DNA of 44,958 nt from an uncultured Cetobacterium sp. (GCF_947072685.1 NZ_CAMTIK010000015.1:1-44958); one strand, 5' to 3'; counted from the first letter of the stretch, positions 15,643 through 24,229 are shown. The notes: generated from the letters alone by a model not told the origin. Numbers and translations: made by a program.

Positions 15643-16983
15643 TTACGAAGAAATGCTTAAATTTTTAACAACGACTGAAGGAGAACCTACAGCGGATAGA
15701 TTGAACTTGGTATCTGTTCCAATTTTTTCGATATCTTTTAAAAGGTTAAAAAAGTTTCCTGCAACAGTTATTTGATCTAGAGGGGTTTTTATTTTTCCAT
15801 TTTTGATCAAAAATGCTTCTGTAGCTAATGAAAAATCTCCTGAAATTGAGTTCAACCCAGAATGTAATCCAGAAAAACCAGTTATAAGAACTCCATTCTC
15901 AACAAATTCTAAAAGATTTTCAAAAGGTAGGGTTCCCTCTTTTAAAAAAAGATTGAAAGAAGAGATTCCCATTGTTCCTTTATACCCACCTTTAGAGGCA
16001 TTTCCTGTTGTTTTAAGACCATCTTTTTTTGCAGTTTTAAGATTGTGGAGATATGTTTTCAAAATTCCATTTTCAATTAATTTTTTCTCTTTTGTAGGAA
16101 CTCCTTCAGCATCAAAAGGAGAGCTGTTATATCCATTTTCTAAATGAGGATTGTCAATAATTGTGACAATAGAACTAGCAACAGAGGTATTTAATTTACC
16201 TTTAAATTTAGAAACACCTTTTTGAATAGCTTCAGCAGAAAATATTCCACTCATTGAACCGAGTAAATCAGCAAAGGCATCATTTTGGATAACAACCTTA
16301 TAATTTTTGCTTTCGATAGATGTTGAATTAAGTTTATTTAAGGCGTTTTGAACAGCTTCCTTAGATAGTTTTATAGGATCCATTTCAGAGAATTCTCTCG
16401 TAACAATATACGCCGAATCATTTTTTATAGAGTCCTTATCCTGCACTACAACAGCAATATAGGCATAGATAGAGTTAGAGTTGTGAAAAAGTTCTAAGCC
16501 TTTAGAATTTTTTATAATATTTTCACTGTATCCACTTCCAAGCATACAATAATTTACACTTTTAACTCGTGGATCCATCTCTAAAGCAGTTTTTTCAGCA
16601 GTTAAAAGAAAATTGATTTTATCTTCAACAGTTATATTGGACAGCTTTTCATTGAATGAATTGATAGTTGCATACTCATCTTTATCCTCGTAGATATCAA
16701 CAATATCTAAATTTTCAATGATTTTAGCATTTGCAATGGCAGTATTTATTAGTGGTAAAATATCTTCTTCCTCTAGAGATTCAGTGTAAGAATATCCCAT
16801 TTTTTCATTTATTTTAACTCTAAAAGATATTCCCATATTCTGAGAGTTGGTATATGTCTCTACCTCTCCCTTAAAAACTTTGATTGTCTCATTTTCTGAT
16901 GATAAAAAATATATTTCAAACTCATTCAATTCTAGAGATTTTGCTTTTTCAAAAACTTTATCTATAAATAATTTTATTTCCAT
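15643..16983 (-). CDS. pmbA: TldE/PmbA-family protein of the TldD/TldE protease
   Basis: A 446-residue member of the U62/TldD-PmbA family. In Escherichia coli TldE pairs with TldD in a heterodimeric metalloprotease that trims unfolded peptides and matures microcin B17. This copy lacks the HExxxH metal motif, as expected for TldE, and has the family fold markers: an N-terminal EIYFLSSENETIKVFKGEVE strand pair, the NSKGLELFHNSN segment, DAEGVPTKEKKLIENGILKTYLHN, and a C-terminal SGDFSLATEAFLIKNG. The ATG at 16983 has GGAGG before it; a TTG five codons upstream overlaps that site. It is divergent from tldD and heads the operon with mobAB and the dhaL-like gene (28 bp gap). Confidence 0.92.
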   Translation of the reverse strand: MEIKLFIDKVFEKAKSLELNEFEIYFLSSENETIKVFKGEVETYTNSQNMGISFRVKINEKMGYSYTESLEEEDILPLINTAIANAKIIENLDIVDIYEDKDEYATINSFNEKLSNITVEDKINFLLTAEKTALEMDPRVKSVNYCMLGSGYSENIIKNSKGLELFHNSNSIYAYIAVVVQDKDSIKNDSAYIVTREFSEMDPIKLSKEAVQNALNKLNSTSIESKNYKVVIQNDAFADLLGSMSGIFSAEAIQKGVSKFKGKLNTSVASSIVTIIDNPHLENGYNSSPFDAEGVPTKEKKLIENGILKTYLHNLKTAKKDGLKTTGNASKGGYKGTMGISSFNLFLKEGTLPFENLLEFVENGVLITGFSGLHSGLNSISGDFSLATEAFLIKNGKIKTPLDQITVAGNFFNLLKDIEKIGTDTKFNLSAVGSPSVVVKNLSISS

Positions 16984-17088
16984 GTTATTATCCTCCAATG
17001 TTAATAGTTAGTAGATTATACCCCCTAATTATAAAAATATGAAGGGAAAATTAAAAAAAATTAAATATTTTCTAAAAAATTATTATTG

Positions 17089-17097
17089 TGGTATACT
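17089..17097 (+). promoter_or_regulatory. Extended -10 promoter of tldD
   Basis: TGGTATACT is an extended -10 element 28 bases before the tldD ATG. No strong -35 box is seen. Confidence 0.6.
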
Positions 17098-17125
17098 CTA
17101 TTAAAAACAGAGAAGGAGACTAAAA

Positions 17126-18505
17126 ATGTTAGCTAAAAGTTTAATTGAAGATATATTAAATGAAGCATTATTAACAGGTGGAGATTTTGCTGAAGTTTTT
17201 GTAGAAAGTAAAAGTGGAGACTCTTTTTATCTGGTAGATGGCAAGATAGAACAGGCGCTTTCAGGAAAAGATTATGGTATAGGAATCAGGATTTTTAAAG
17301 GACTTTTTTCTGTCTATGCTTATACGAATGATATGAGTCGTATAAATCTTATAAAGACTGCTCAAAAAGCTTCAAAAGCTATAAAAGGAACTAGAGAAGA
17401 TATAGTGATTAATCTTATAAAAAAAGAGGTAGAGGATAGAAATAAAATTTTAATAGCTCCTGTAAGTGTGTTGAAGGAGGATAAAATATCAGTGATGAAA
17501 GAAGCTTATGAAGCTGCCAAAAAATATGATGAATGTATAAGTCAAGTTAGAATAAATTATAGTGATTATTCACAAAATGTTTTAATAGCAAATTCAGAAG
17601 GAACTTGGGCAGAGGATGTAAGAACTAGAAGCAGAATAGGGATTGAAAGTATAGCTTCAGATATGAATGATATGCAGACAGGCTCTTACAGACCTGGGGC
17701 ATCAAAGGGATTTGAATTTTTTAAAGAGATAGATATAAAAGAATATGCTGAAGAAGCTTCGAGAATAGCTAAAACAATGTTGGGGGCAAAATATGCACCG
17801 AGTGGAAAAATGCCTGTAATTATTGAAAATGAGTTTGGTGGAGTTATATTTCACGAAGCATGTGGCCATGGTCTAGAGGCAACGAGTGTAGCGAAAGGGT
17901 TATCTGTTTTTGCAGGGAAGATAGGTGAAGAGGTAGCAAGTCAAGCAGTTTCAGCTGTAGATGATGGAACGTTGGCAAATGAATGGGGATCTTCAAATGT
18001 AGATGACGAAGGAACTCCAACTTCAAGGAATCTTTTAATTGAAAATGGTATTTTAAAAGGATATATGATTGATAAATTAAATGGAAGAAGAATGGGGATG
18101 GAAAGTACTGGAAGTGCAAGAAGAGAATCGTATAAGTATGCTCCAACTTCAAGGATGACAAATACATTTATTTTAAATGGAAAATCGTCTCTAAATGAGA
18201 TGCTAGAAGGAATTGGAGATGGAATCTATGCAAAATATATGGGTGGAGGGTCAGTAAATCCTAGTACAGGAGATTTTAATTTTTCAATTATGGAAGGGTA
18301 TATGATTAAAGGTGGGAAAATTCAAGAGCCGGTTAGAGGAGCAACTCTTATCGGAAATGGACCTGAAATTTTAAAAAAAATAGATATGGTAGGAGATAAT
18401 TTAGCTCTTGGTCAGGGTATGTGTGGCTCAGTTTCTGGAAGTATTCCGGCAAATGTAGGACAACCACGGGTTAAGATTAGGGATATCGTAATCGGGGGAA
18501 GATAG
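17126..18505 (+). CDS. tldD: Metalloprotease TldD
   Basis: A 459-residue catalytic partner of TldE. The zinc motif HEACGH is at residues 243-248, embedded in the conserved GGVIFHEACGHGLEA. The region DDEGTPTSRNLLIENGILKGY, the GSARRESYKYAPTSRMTNTF segment and GGGSVNPSTGDFNFSI are all characteristic. The length is normal. GAAGGAG lies before the ATG. It is transcribed away from the pmbA operon across a 142-bp divergent promoter region, so the two heterodimer halves come from opposite strands. The complex probably acts on unfolded or precursor peptides in the cytoplasm; the local substrate is unknown. Confidence 0.95.
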   Translation: MLAKSLIEDILNEALLTGGDFAEVFVESKSGDSFYLVDGKIEQALSGKDYGIGIRIFKGLFSVYAYTNDMSRINLIKTAQKASKAIKGTREDIVINLIKKEVEDRNKILIAPVSVLKEDKISVMKEAYEAAKKYDECISQVRINYSDYSQNVLIANSEGTWAEDVRTRSRIGIESIASDMNDMQTGSYRPGASKGFEFFKEIDIKEYAEEASRIAKTMLGAKYAPSGKMPVIIENEFGGVIFHEACGHGLEATSVAKGLSVFAGKIGEEVASQAVSAVDDGTLANEWGSSNVDDEGTPTSRNLLIENGILKGYMIDKLNGRRMGMESTGSARRESYKYAPTSRMTNTFILNGKSSLNEMLEGIGDGIYAKYMGGGSVNPSTGDFNFSIMEGYMIKGGKIQEPVRGATLIGNGPEILKKIDMVGDNLALGQGMCGSVSGSIPANVGQPRVKIRDIVIGGR

Positions 18506-18542
18506 AAATATAGTTTATAAATAAGCGATGTTTAATATTTTA

Positions 18543-18551
18543 TGATATAAT
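18543..18551 (+). promoter_or_regulatory. Extended -10 promoter of the 107-residue gene
   Basis: TGATATAAT lies 30 bases before the ATG at 18581 and gives the small gene a start independent of tldD. Confidence 0.6.
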
Positions 18552-18580
18552 AAACAATAACTTATTATATAGGAGAAAAA

Positions 18581-18904
18581 ATGAACAATAACGGAGAAAT
18601 TAAAGAGTTAGAAAAGCAAAAAAATGAAATTTTAGATATTTTAAAAGCTCAATATGAAGAGATATTTCAATTGAATTCTCAGATAAAAAAAATATCATTA
18701 GAGTTCCCAGAAGATTTTAGAGAGAGAAAATTTCAAGTAACAACTGAAAATGGAAAAGTTTTAACTTTTGGAAAAGTAAGTTTAAAAAAAGTTAACTTGT
18801 TTGAATGTGAAATCTCAGCTTTTCAACTGAAAAGAAATGGTCTATACTATACGTATTCAGAGATAGTTCAAGTGGAAAATTATTCGAACTTTATCTGGTT
18901 ATAA
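18581..18904 (+). CDS. Small conserved-looking protein of unknown function
   Basis: A 107-residue soluble protein that I do not recognise. Residues 4-40 form a charged helix with heptad character (ELEKQKNEILDILKAQYEEI); the rest looks beta-rich (FQVTTENGKVLTFGKVSL and NGLYYTYSEIV). There is no signal peptide. TAGGAG precedes the ATG, a TGATATAAT box lies upstream and a strong terminator follows, so it is very likely expressed on its own. It lies between tldD and mgtA with no obvious functional link. Confidence 0.7.
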   Translation: MNNNGEIKELEKQKNEILDILKAQYEEIFQLNSQIKKISLEFPEDFRERKFQVTTENGKVLTFGKVSLKKVNLFECEISAFQLKRNGLYYTYSEIVQVENYSNFIWL

Positions 18905-18907
18905 ATT

Positions 18908-18944
18908 AAAAGGATTGAATTTCAAAATGAAATTCAATCCTTTT
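18908..18944. terminator. Bidirectional terminator
   Basis: A perfect 16-bp stem (AAAAGGATTGAATTTC with its complement) with loop AAAAT lies between the small gene and the convergent mgtA. Confidence 0.9.
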
Positions 18945-18945
18945 T

Positions 18946-21597
18946 TTAAAGCAGTTCGCCATGCTTTTTTATAAATCGTTTTTTTAATATTGTAACAAGT
19001 ATAATATAAAGAAGAATAGTAATAATTAAAAATGGAAAATATATAAAAGGTAATGGCATCATACCAAGATTTTCACCTAAACTTGTAAATGGAATGATAG
19101 TTCCAATAAAAATACCTAAAGTTGTTAGTAGAGATAATGGTAAAGATGCTCTACTTTGAATAAATGGTATTTTAGGAGTTCTAATCATATGAACAACAAG
19201 AGTTTGAGACCAAAGAGATTCTACAAACCATCCTGCGTTGAATAAAGCAATAAAACCAACTTGCTGAGTTTCATTCAATGTGTTAAAACTACCACCAAAA
19301 ACCATAGGGCAGATAATAAAATACATAACACCAAATGTAGTTATATCAAATACTGAACTAGAAGGGCCTATGGAAATCATAAATTTTTTAATAGATGAAG
19401 CATCCCATTTTCTAGGTACTTTTAAAAAATCTTCATCAACATTATCCCAAGGGATAGCAATACAAGATAAATCATAGATTAGATTTAGCATTAATATTTG
19501 TATAGGATACATAGGAAGAAACGGTAGGAAAGCACTAGCAATAAGAATTGAAAACATATTTCCAAAATTAGAACTAGCAGTCATCTTGATATACTTAATA
19601 ATATTTCCATAAATTTTTCTTCCTTCAATAATTCCCTCTTCTAAAACCATGAGATCTTTTTCTAATAGAATAATATCGGCAGACTCCTTAGCAATATCTA
19701 CAGCACTATCTACAGATATTCCAACATCAGCTTCTTTCATAGCGGGGGCATCATTGATTCCATCTCCCATAAACCCAACAATATGACCATTGTTTCTAAG
19801 AGTTTTAACTATAATTGTCTTTTGATTAGGAGAAAGCTTAGCAAAAATATTAACTTTTTCTACAACAAGTTTAAGTTCTTCAGCTGACATTTTTTCAATA
19901 TCTGAACCAAGAATTATATTGTCAGAGGCAAGACCAACTTGGTTACAAATACAACGAGTTACAATGTCATTGTCACCAGTCAATATCTTAACATTGACAT
20001 TATATTCCAGAAGAGTTTCAATAGCTTTTTTAGTACTAGCTTTAGGTGGATCTAAAAAGGCAAGATACCCTATCAGAACCATTTCAGACTCATCAGCCAC
20101 GGAACATTCTTTTTGTTTGATATTTTTTTGAGAGACACCTAAAATTCTTAGTCCTTTGCTATTGTAAGTTTGAACTTTTTCTAAAATTTCTTTTTTTATT
20201 TCATCTGTTATAGGTTCTATATTCCCCTTATATTCCACAAAAGATGAAACAGAAATCATCTCTTCGATAGCACCTTTAGTAATAAGTTGAGTTTTCCCAT
20301 TGATATCTTCAATTAAAACACTCATACGTCGACGAGCAAAATCAAAAGGAATCTCATCTATTTTTGTATAATCATTGGAAAGTTTTTTTAAATCATCCTC
20401 GTGGGCATGATTTATAATAGCAATATCGATAAGGTTTTTAAGCCCTGTTTGATAGAAGCTATTTAAAAAAGCATGACGTAAAACACGCTTATCTTCTTTT
20501 CCTTCAGTATCTAAGTAATACTCTAAAACAATCTTATCTTCTGTAAGAGTTCCAGTTTTATCAGTACAAAGAACATCGATAGCTCCAAAATCTTGAATAG
20601 AGTTTAAATTTTTAACAATGACTTTCTTTTTAGCCATTTTAGCAGCACCTTTAGCGAGATTGGCAGAAACAATCATAGGGAGCATTTCAGGTGTTAATCC
20701 TACAGCTATTGAAAGAGCGAATAAAAAAGCTTCAAACCAATCACCCTTTATTAAACCATTAATCATAAAGATAAAAGGAACCATGAAAAGCATAAAAGTA
20801 ATCAAAACTTTAGAAACAGAATTTACTCCTTTTTCAAAGCTAGTTGTAACTTTTTTACCATTTAATTGTTTTGCGATACCTCCAAGAATCGTATCATCTC
20901 CAACAGCTATAACCACTCCGATAGCCGAACCACTAATGACATTACTTCCCATAAACACTAAATTAGTAGATTCTAATATTGCTAAATCTGAACTATTTTG
21001 TAAAGAGAATTTCTCAATAGCATCACTTTCACCAGTTAGTGATGATTGACTAATAAATAAATCTTTTGCCTGAATTATTCGGATATCTGCAGGAATAATA
21101 TCTCCCGCTGTAAAATAGACAATATCTCCAACAACAATTTCATCTACAGGAATCTCTTTTTTCTCATCACCGGACCTTTTAATAGATGCCGTTGTTTCAA
21201 CCATTTCATTCAATTTTTCAACTGCACTACTAGAACGTTTCTCTTGGATAAAACGTAATAGGCCACTAGCTAAAACCATTGCTGTTATAATAACCACCCC
21301 AGTATATTCTTTTTCACCAGGTTCAGCTAGGCTAACATCGGTAACAAAAGATACAAAAGCCAGAACAAACAATATCACTGTAAATGGATTGATAAAAGCT
21401 TCAAAAAAGTGTTTAAGAGTAGACGTTTTTTTCTGTTGAGTGATACTATTTATTCCAAATGCTTCTCTCATAGATAAAATAGTCTCTTTATCATAACCTT
21501 CAAGAGATGTGTTTAACAGTAAAAAAATATCCTCTTTGCTGTGAGTCATAGCCCACTTAAGTCTATCATCGGTATTTTTTAATATAGATTTTTTCAT
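18946..21597 (-). CDS. mgtA: Magnesium-translocating P-type ATPase
   Basis: An 883-residue P3B-type ATPase that imports magnesium across the inner membrane. Key elements: the actuator TGES (188-191), LTPEM in helix M4 (301-305), the phosphorylated Asp in DKTGTLTED (Asp346), KGA in the nucleotide domain, and the hinge GDGINDAPA. The N-terminal helical segment and ten predicted membrane helices match MgtA/MgtB length. AGGAGG precedes the ATG. Regulation is visible upstream: an M-box magnesium riboswitch, an intrinsic terminator and a 40-codon leader ORF. Expression is expected to rise when cytoplasmic magnesium falls. No MgtC is encoded in the window. Confidence 0.97.
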   Translation of the reverse strand: MKKSILKNTDDRLKWAMTHSKEDIFLLLNTSLEGYDKETILSMREAFGINSITQQKKTSTLKHFFEAFINPFTVILFVLAFVSFVTDVSLAEPGEKEYTGVVIITAMVLASGLLRFIQEKRSSSAVEKLNEMVETTASIKRSGDEKKEIPVDEIVVGDIVYFTAGDIIPADIRIIQAKDLFISQSSLTGESDAIEKFSLQNSSDLAILESTNLVFMGSNVISGSAIGVVIAVGDDTILGGIAKQLNGKKVTTSFEKGVNSVSKVLITFMLFMVPFIFMINGLIKGDWFEAFLFALSIAVGLTPEMLPMIVSANLAKGAAKMAKKKVIVKNLNSIQDFGAIDVLCTDKTGTLTEDKIVLEYYLDTEGKEDKRVLRHAFLNSFYQTGLKNLIDIAIINHAHEDDLKKLSNDYTKIDEIPFDFARRRMSVLIEDINGKTQLITKGAIEEMISVSSFVEYKGNIEPITDEIKKEILEKVQTYNSKGLRILGVSQKNIKQKECSVADESEMVLIGYLAFLDPPKASTKKAIETLLEYNVNVKILTGDNDIVTRCICNQVGLASDNIILGSDIEKMSAEELKLVVEKVNIFAKLSPNQKTIIVKTLRNNGHIVGFMGDGINDAPAMKEADVGISVDSAVDIAKESADIILLEKDLMVLEEGIIEGRKIYGNIIKYIKMTASSNFGNMFSILIASAFLPFLPMYPIQILMLNLIYDLSCIAIPWDNVDEDFLKVPRKWDASSIKKFMISIGPSSSVFDITTFGVMYFIICPMVFGGSFNTLNETQQVGFIALFNAGWFVESLWSQTLVVHMIRTPKIPFIQSRASLPLSLLTTLGIFIGTIIPFTSLGENLGMMPLPFIYFPFLIITILLYIILVTILKKRFIKKHGELL

Positions 21598-21650
21598 TTT
21601 AATTCCTCCTCGATCTCTTTAATTTTGAAATAGAGAAGTACTATCTTTTA

Positions 21651-21773
21651 TTAGGCGAGCTTAAAAAAGAGCAGAGTTTGAAAATCATTGATAATAAAAT
21701 CTGGCTCAAATTTGTTTTCAAAATATAATAAAACTAAAGTACTCCTCCTACTATCACTGACTCCTGCGTCCAT
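21651..21773 (-). CDS. Putative 40-residue leader peptide of mgtA
   Basis: An ORF too short for standard gene calling begins MDAGVSDSRR and ends LLFFKLA, with stop TAA at 21651. AGGAGGTG lies 7 bases before its ATG, as good as any gene in the window. It sits after the riboswitch terminator and ends 53 bases before mgtA, so it is made only when the M-box allows read-through. The middle holds an acidic, Pro-containing stretch ENKFEPDF, which recalls the EPDP motif of the unrelated Salmonella MgtL leader peptide. There is no full-length hydrophobic helix, though LVLLY and LLFF are apolar. It could act by ribosome destabilisation at low magnesium or as a small protein. Function is inferred. Confidence 0.6.
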   Translation of the reverse strand: MDAGVSDSRRSTLVLLYFENKFEPDFIINDFQTLLFFKLA

Positions 21774-21804
21774 TCTTTTTCACCTCCTAAAAATTTAATA
21801 ATAA

Positions 21805-21837
21805 AAAAATCCCTTGAAGCTTAATTGCAACAAGGGA
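21805..21837 (-). terminator. Riboswitch-controlled intrinsic terminator
   Basis: On the minus strand TCCCTTG pairs with CAAGGGA around a 14-nt loop and is followed by TTTTTTTATT. It lies about 65 bases downstream of the M-box. Its 3' arm (TTCAAG) is complementary to CTTGAA at the M-box 3' end (about 21902-21907), consistent with mutually exclusive antitermination. Confidence 0.82.
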
Positions 21838-21894
21838 AATAATTCAAATTAAATATTGTAAAAAAAATAAAACAATATTAAAAAAAATTCCTTA

Positions 21895-22048
21895 TTACCG
21901 TTCAAGCTTTAACTTCACAGGGCAATGAAATTACATTATTCGACGCCTTGAATTCGACGAAGACTGTTAACCATCTCATAGTGTCTCCACTATTTTGCGG
22001 CAGTAACCCGTATCCCTGTGGTAGCCTCACCTACCAGTATATGATTCT
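21895..22048 (-). promoter_or_regulatory. M-box (ykoK-type) magnesium riboswitch
   Basis: The minus strand carries the M-box core: GGTAGGTGAGGCTACC, then GGGATACGGGTTACTGCCGC, an AGA-containing stem-loop, TTAACAG, and a later segment ending in ATTGCCCTG. These match the conserved order of the magnesium-sensing ykoK/M-box family. It lies between the promoter at 22054-22082 and the terminator at 21805-21837, upstream of mgtA. Magnesium binding should favour the terminator. The 3' limit is approximate. A small AATATTGT/ACAATATT hairpin (21852-21879) follows before the terminator. Confidence 0.92.
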
Positions 22049-22053
22049 CCACT

Positions 22054-22082
22054 ATAATACTCTAAATAAAATTATTTGTCAA
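22054..22082 (-). promoter_or_regulatory. Promoter of the mgtA leader, overlapping the elaA stop
   Basis: TTGACA, a 17-base spacer and TATTAT on the minus strand. The -35 box is formed by the last codons of elaA (ATT GAC AAA TAA). Confidence 0.85.
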
Positions 22083-22527
22083 TAGCTTTATTTAGAGTCA
22101 TATCGATATGTGGAATATTATCTTCTAAATAAACTTCAGAGATAGCTTTAAAGCCAAGAGATTCGTAAAAATTTTTTAAATAATTTTGAGCTCCGATAGT
22201 TATTGAATCTTCGTTTAATTCGTTTAAAATATAGTCTATACCAGTTTGAACAATTTTTTTTGCAAGTCCTTTTCCACGGGCAGATTCAGTTACAAGAACT
22301 CTTCCCAAAGAACTTTCCACATATGATACACCAGGATTTAAAACTCTTAAATACGCAAGGATTTGATCACCTTCTTCCATGAATATATGAGTGCAATCGT
22401 AGTCTTTACCATCTAAATCATTGTATGGGCAGTTTTGTTCAACAACAAAAACTTGAACTCTAGTTTTTAATATTTTATAGAGTTCTTGTGTTGAAAGTTC
22501 ATCGAATTTTTTAATTTTTAATTTCAT
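22072..22527 (-). CDS. elaA: GNAT-family acetyltransferase ElaA
   Basis: A 151-residue N-acetyltransferase of the ElaA group. The hallmark VFVVEQNCPYNDLDGKDYDCTH is visible in pieces at residues 27-48. The acetyl-CoA loop is RVLVTESARGKGLAKKIV, and a late FYESLGFK motif completes the GNAT fold. The acceptor substrate is unknown in this family. AGGTGG lies before the ATG. The gene is oriented the same way as mgtA, and its final codons double as the -35 box of the mgtA leader promoter. Read-through from elaA would be subject to the M-box terminator. Confidence 0.93.
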   Translation of the reverse strand: MKLKIKKFDELSTQELYKILKTRVQVFVVEQNCPYNDLDGKDYDCTHIFMEEGDQILAYLRVLNPGVSYVESSLGRVLVTESARGKGLAKKIVQTGIDYILNELNEDSITIGAQNYLKNFYESLGFKAISEVYLEDNIPHIDMTLNKAIDK

Positions 22528-22595
22528 AATAGACCACCTTTAAAATATGTTTGTAATATTATATGATAAAAATAAAGAGATTAAAAGGGTTTTGT

Positions 22596-23300
22596 TCACA
22601 TTCCCATTTTTATTCCTTTTTTTACAAGCCACCAGTTGACAGGATAGGCAGTTAAAAAACCAAAGCACATAGCAATTTGCATCATAAACCAAAATTCAGG
22701 AGTAGTAGGAGACAGTCTGCCTAAAAATACAAAAATAATTATCGCCATCCAACCGTACATTCCCACTTGCCAAGCTGTAAGAGATAAAAAATCAATTTTA
22801 AGAGCGGTTAACCAAACCTTGATTCCTTTCTCCTTCATCATAGGAGAGATAGCAGCATATTGAAAAGTAACACCAGTTATTAAGGCCAAGATATATTCGA
22901 GTGTCCATTCCCCAAAAGTTAAATTTTGAAAAATAGAAAAAGGAAAGAAAAAGAAGATCCAAGATCCAATAAGGTCTGCAAGAGTACATCCAGCACCACA
23001 ATGTAGCGTATCAGCAACGACTCCTTGCCAAAATTTAGAGTATTTATTACTCGACATATCCATATTCATATCCATGTTCATATCCATATCCATATCCATA
23101 TCCATGTTCATTTTTCTATATTTTCCAATTGTAAAATAAGCCCATAAACCAAATACACCTGCCCATAAACCATTTATAGGCCAAACAAGATTCATAATAG
23201 GCATTTCTTTTTGAGGATGCCTAAAGAGATCGATTGTTATTATAATAGTTGAAATGAGTCCAATAAATAAAAAAAATTTAGAAATAGTATTAAAAAACAT
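22596..23300 (-). CDS. DUF4396 membrane protein with Met-Asp repeat
   Basis: A 234-residue membrane protein with five or six hydrophobic helices. The signature HCGAGCTLADLIGSW (about residues 101-115) identifies DUF4396, a family of unknown function. Between helix 2 and this motif, a hydrophilic loop contains nineteen residues alternating Met with Asp or Asn, encoded by a hexanucleotide repeat. Met and Asp side chains with the later HC...C residues suggest metal handling, possibly copper, but this is inference. GGGGTG precedes the ATG. It appears monocistronic, upstream of elaA and in the same direction, with 68 bases between them. Confidence 0.85.
   Translation of the reverse strand: MFFNTISKFFLFIGLISTIIITIDLFRHPQKEMPIMNLVWPINGLWAGVFGLWAYFTIGKYRKMNMDMDMDMDMNMDMNMDMSSNKYSKFWQGVVADTLHCGAGCTLADLIGSWIFFFFPFSIFQNLTFGEWTLEYILALITGVTFQYAAISPMMKEKGIKVWLTALKIDFLSLTAWQVGMYGWMAIIIFVFLGRLSPTTPEFWFMMQIAMCFGFLTAYPVNWWLVKKGIKMGM
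23055..23111 (-). repeat. Hexanucleotide (ATGGAT/ATGAAC-type) tandem repeat inside the DUF4396 gene
   Basis: Nine imperfect 6-bp units plus a terminal Met codon encode alternating Met and Asp/Asn. Because the unit is two codons, gain or loss of units changes loop length without shifting the frame. Confidence 0.9.
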
Positions 23301-23444
23301 AAAATCACCCCATATAATGTTAATTTAGTTTACTGTTTTATTTTTACATAGAAAAAAATCTAATTCCTTTAAAAATATTATATTTTACCAAAGGATTATA
23401 AATGTATCTTCAGTAGAAAGAATAAAACTATATTGGGAGGTTTT

Positions 23445-24200
23445 ATGGAAAAAGTTTTAGTTTTATTTAAATACTACAATGATGCAAAATTAGCAATAAA
23501 AAATTATAAAGCTTTAAAAGAAAAATTCGGATTTAAAATATTACCACTGTATATAAAAGATTTAAAAATAACAATTCCTATAGGAAATACATTTTTAAAT
23601 TCAGGTGTTGTTATAGATACTGTAAGAGAGTATGAGGATGATTATATTGAAAAAGTAAGACAGCTTTTAGAAAACGAAAAGATAGAGGAAGAACTTAGCG
23701 TAGAAATGGGATTAAATAAAGATATAATTGAAGACTATTTGAAAAAAACAGACCTTTTGCTTATAGAGGAAACTGGGCATTTAGATGATGAATTTTTAGA
23801 GATATTAAAGATAACATATAAGCCAGTAATTATTGTCAACAGAGAAGTTTCGACATTTAAAAAGGTAGCAATAGTTTCAGATAATGGGATAAAAATAAAT
23901 AAAAGTACAACAATTTTTTTGAAATTATTTCCAGATTATAAAGATGTAACAATTATAAGTTGGAATTATAATGAAGAGGAAAATGAACTCTATACTTTTT
24001 TAAAAGAAAAAGGAATGGATATAAAAATAGAACTTTTTAATTCAAAGTTTAATACAAAAAATGAGTTTTTTGAAAGAGTAAATCAATTTGATTTTATAGT
24101 CATGGGGAATTTAAGTAAGTCATTTTTCTTTGAAAAGATAACTAAAAGAATGGGGGTAGATTTAATTGAAAAGTTGGAAAAACCTATTTTTATTGGATAA
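23445..24200 (+). CDS. Universal-stress-protein-like cytoplasmic protein (tentative)
   Basis: A 251-residue soluble protein. The start KVLVLFKYYNDAKLAIKNYKAL, the middle KPVIIVNREVSTFKKVAIVSDNG and the end DFIVMGNLSKSFFFEKI...KPIFIG follow the alternating strand-helix layout of two tandem USP-like domains. The ATP-binding G-2x-G-9x-G(S/T) loop is not obvious, so this may be a non-nucleotide-binding type. The ATG at 23445 is preferred because GGGAGG precedes it; an in-frame TTG four codons earlier overlaps that site. It is monocistronic, divergent from the DUF4396 gene, with a shared terminator on its right. The family call is tentative. Confidence 0.6.
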   Translation: MEKVLVLFKYYNDAKLAIKNYKALKEKFGFKILPLYIKDLKITIPIGNTFLNSGVVIDTVREYEDDYIEKVRQLLENEKIEEELSVEMGLNKDIIEDYLKKTDLLLIEETGHLDDEFLEILKITYKPVIIVNREVSTFKKVAIVSDNGIKINKSTTIFLKLFPDYKDVTIISWNYNEEENELYTFLKEKGMDIKIELFNSKFNTKNEFFERVNQFDFIVMGNLSKSFFFEKITKRMGVDLIEKLEKPIFIG

Positions 24201-24202
24201 AA

Positions 24203-24229
24203 AAGTAGAAGTGTTTTAAACTTCTACTT
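24203..24229. terminator. Bidirectional terminator
   Basis: AAGTAGAAGT pairs with ACTTCTACTT around a 7-nt loop, between two convergent genes. Confidence 0.78.

Noticed and set aside
17844-18167. 107-codon minus-strand frame antisense to tldD
   Set aside because: Covers the HEACGH region of tldD in reverse; His- and Leu-rich translation is an artefact of A/G-rich coding DNA.
20618-21049. 143-codon plus-strand frame antisense to mgtA
   Set aside because: Lies opposite the conserved P-type ATPase core, with no start signals; an antisense shadow.
23055-23111. CRISPR-like repeat array
   Set aside because: Units are 6 bp and contiguous with no spacers, and they encode an in-frame Met-Asp tract.
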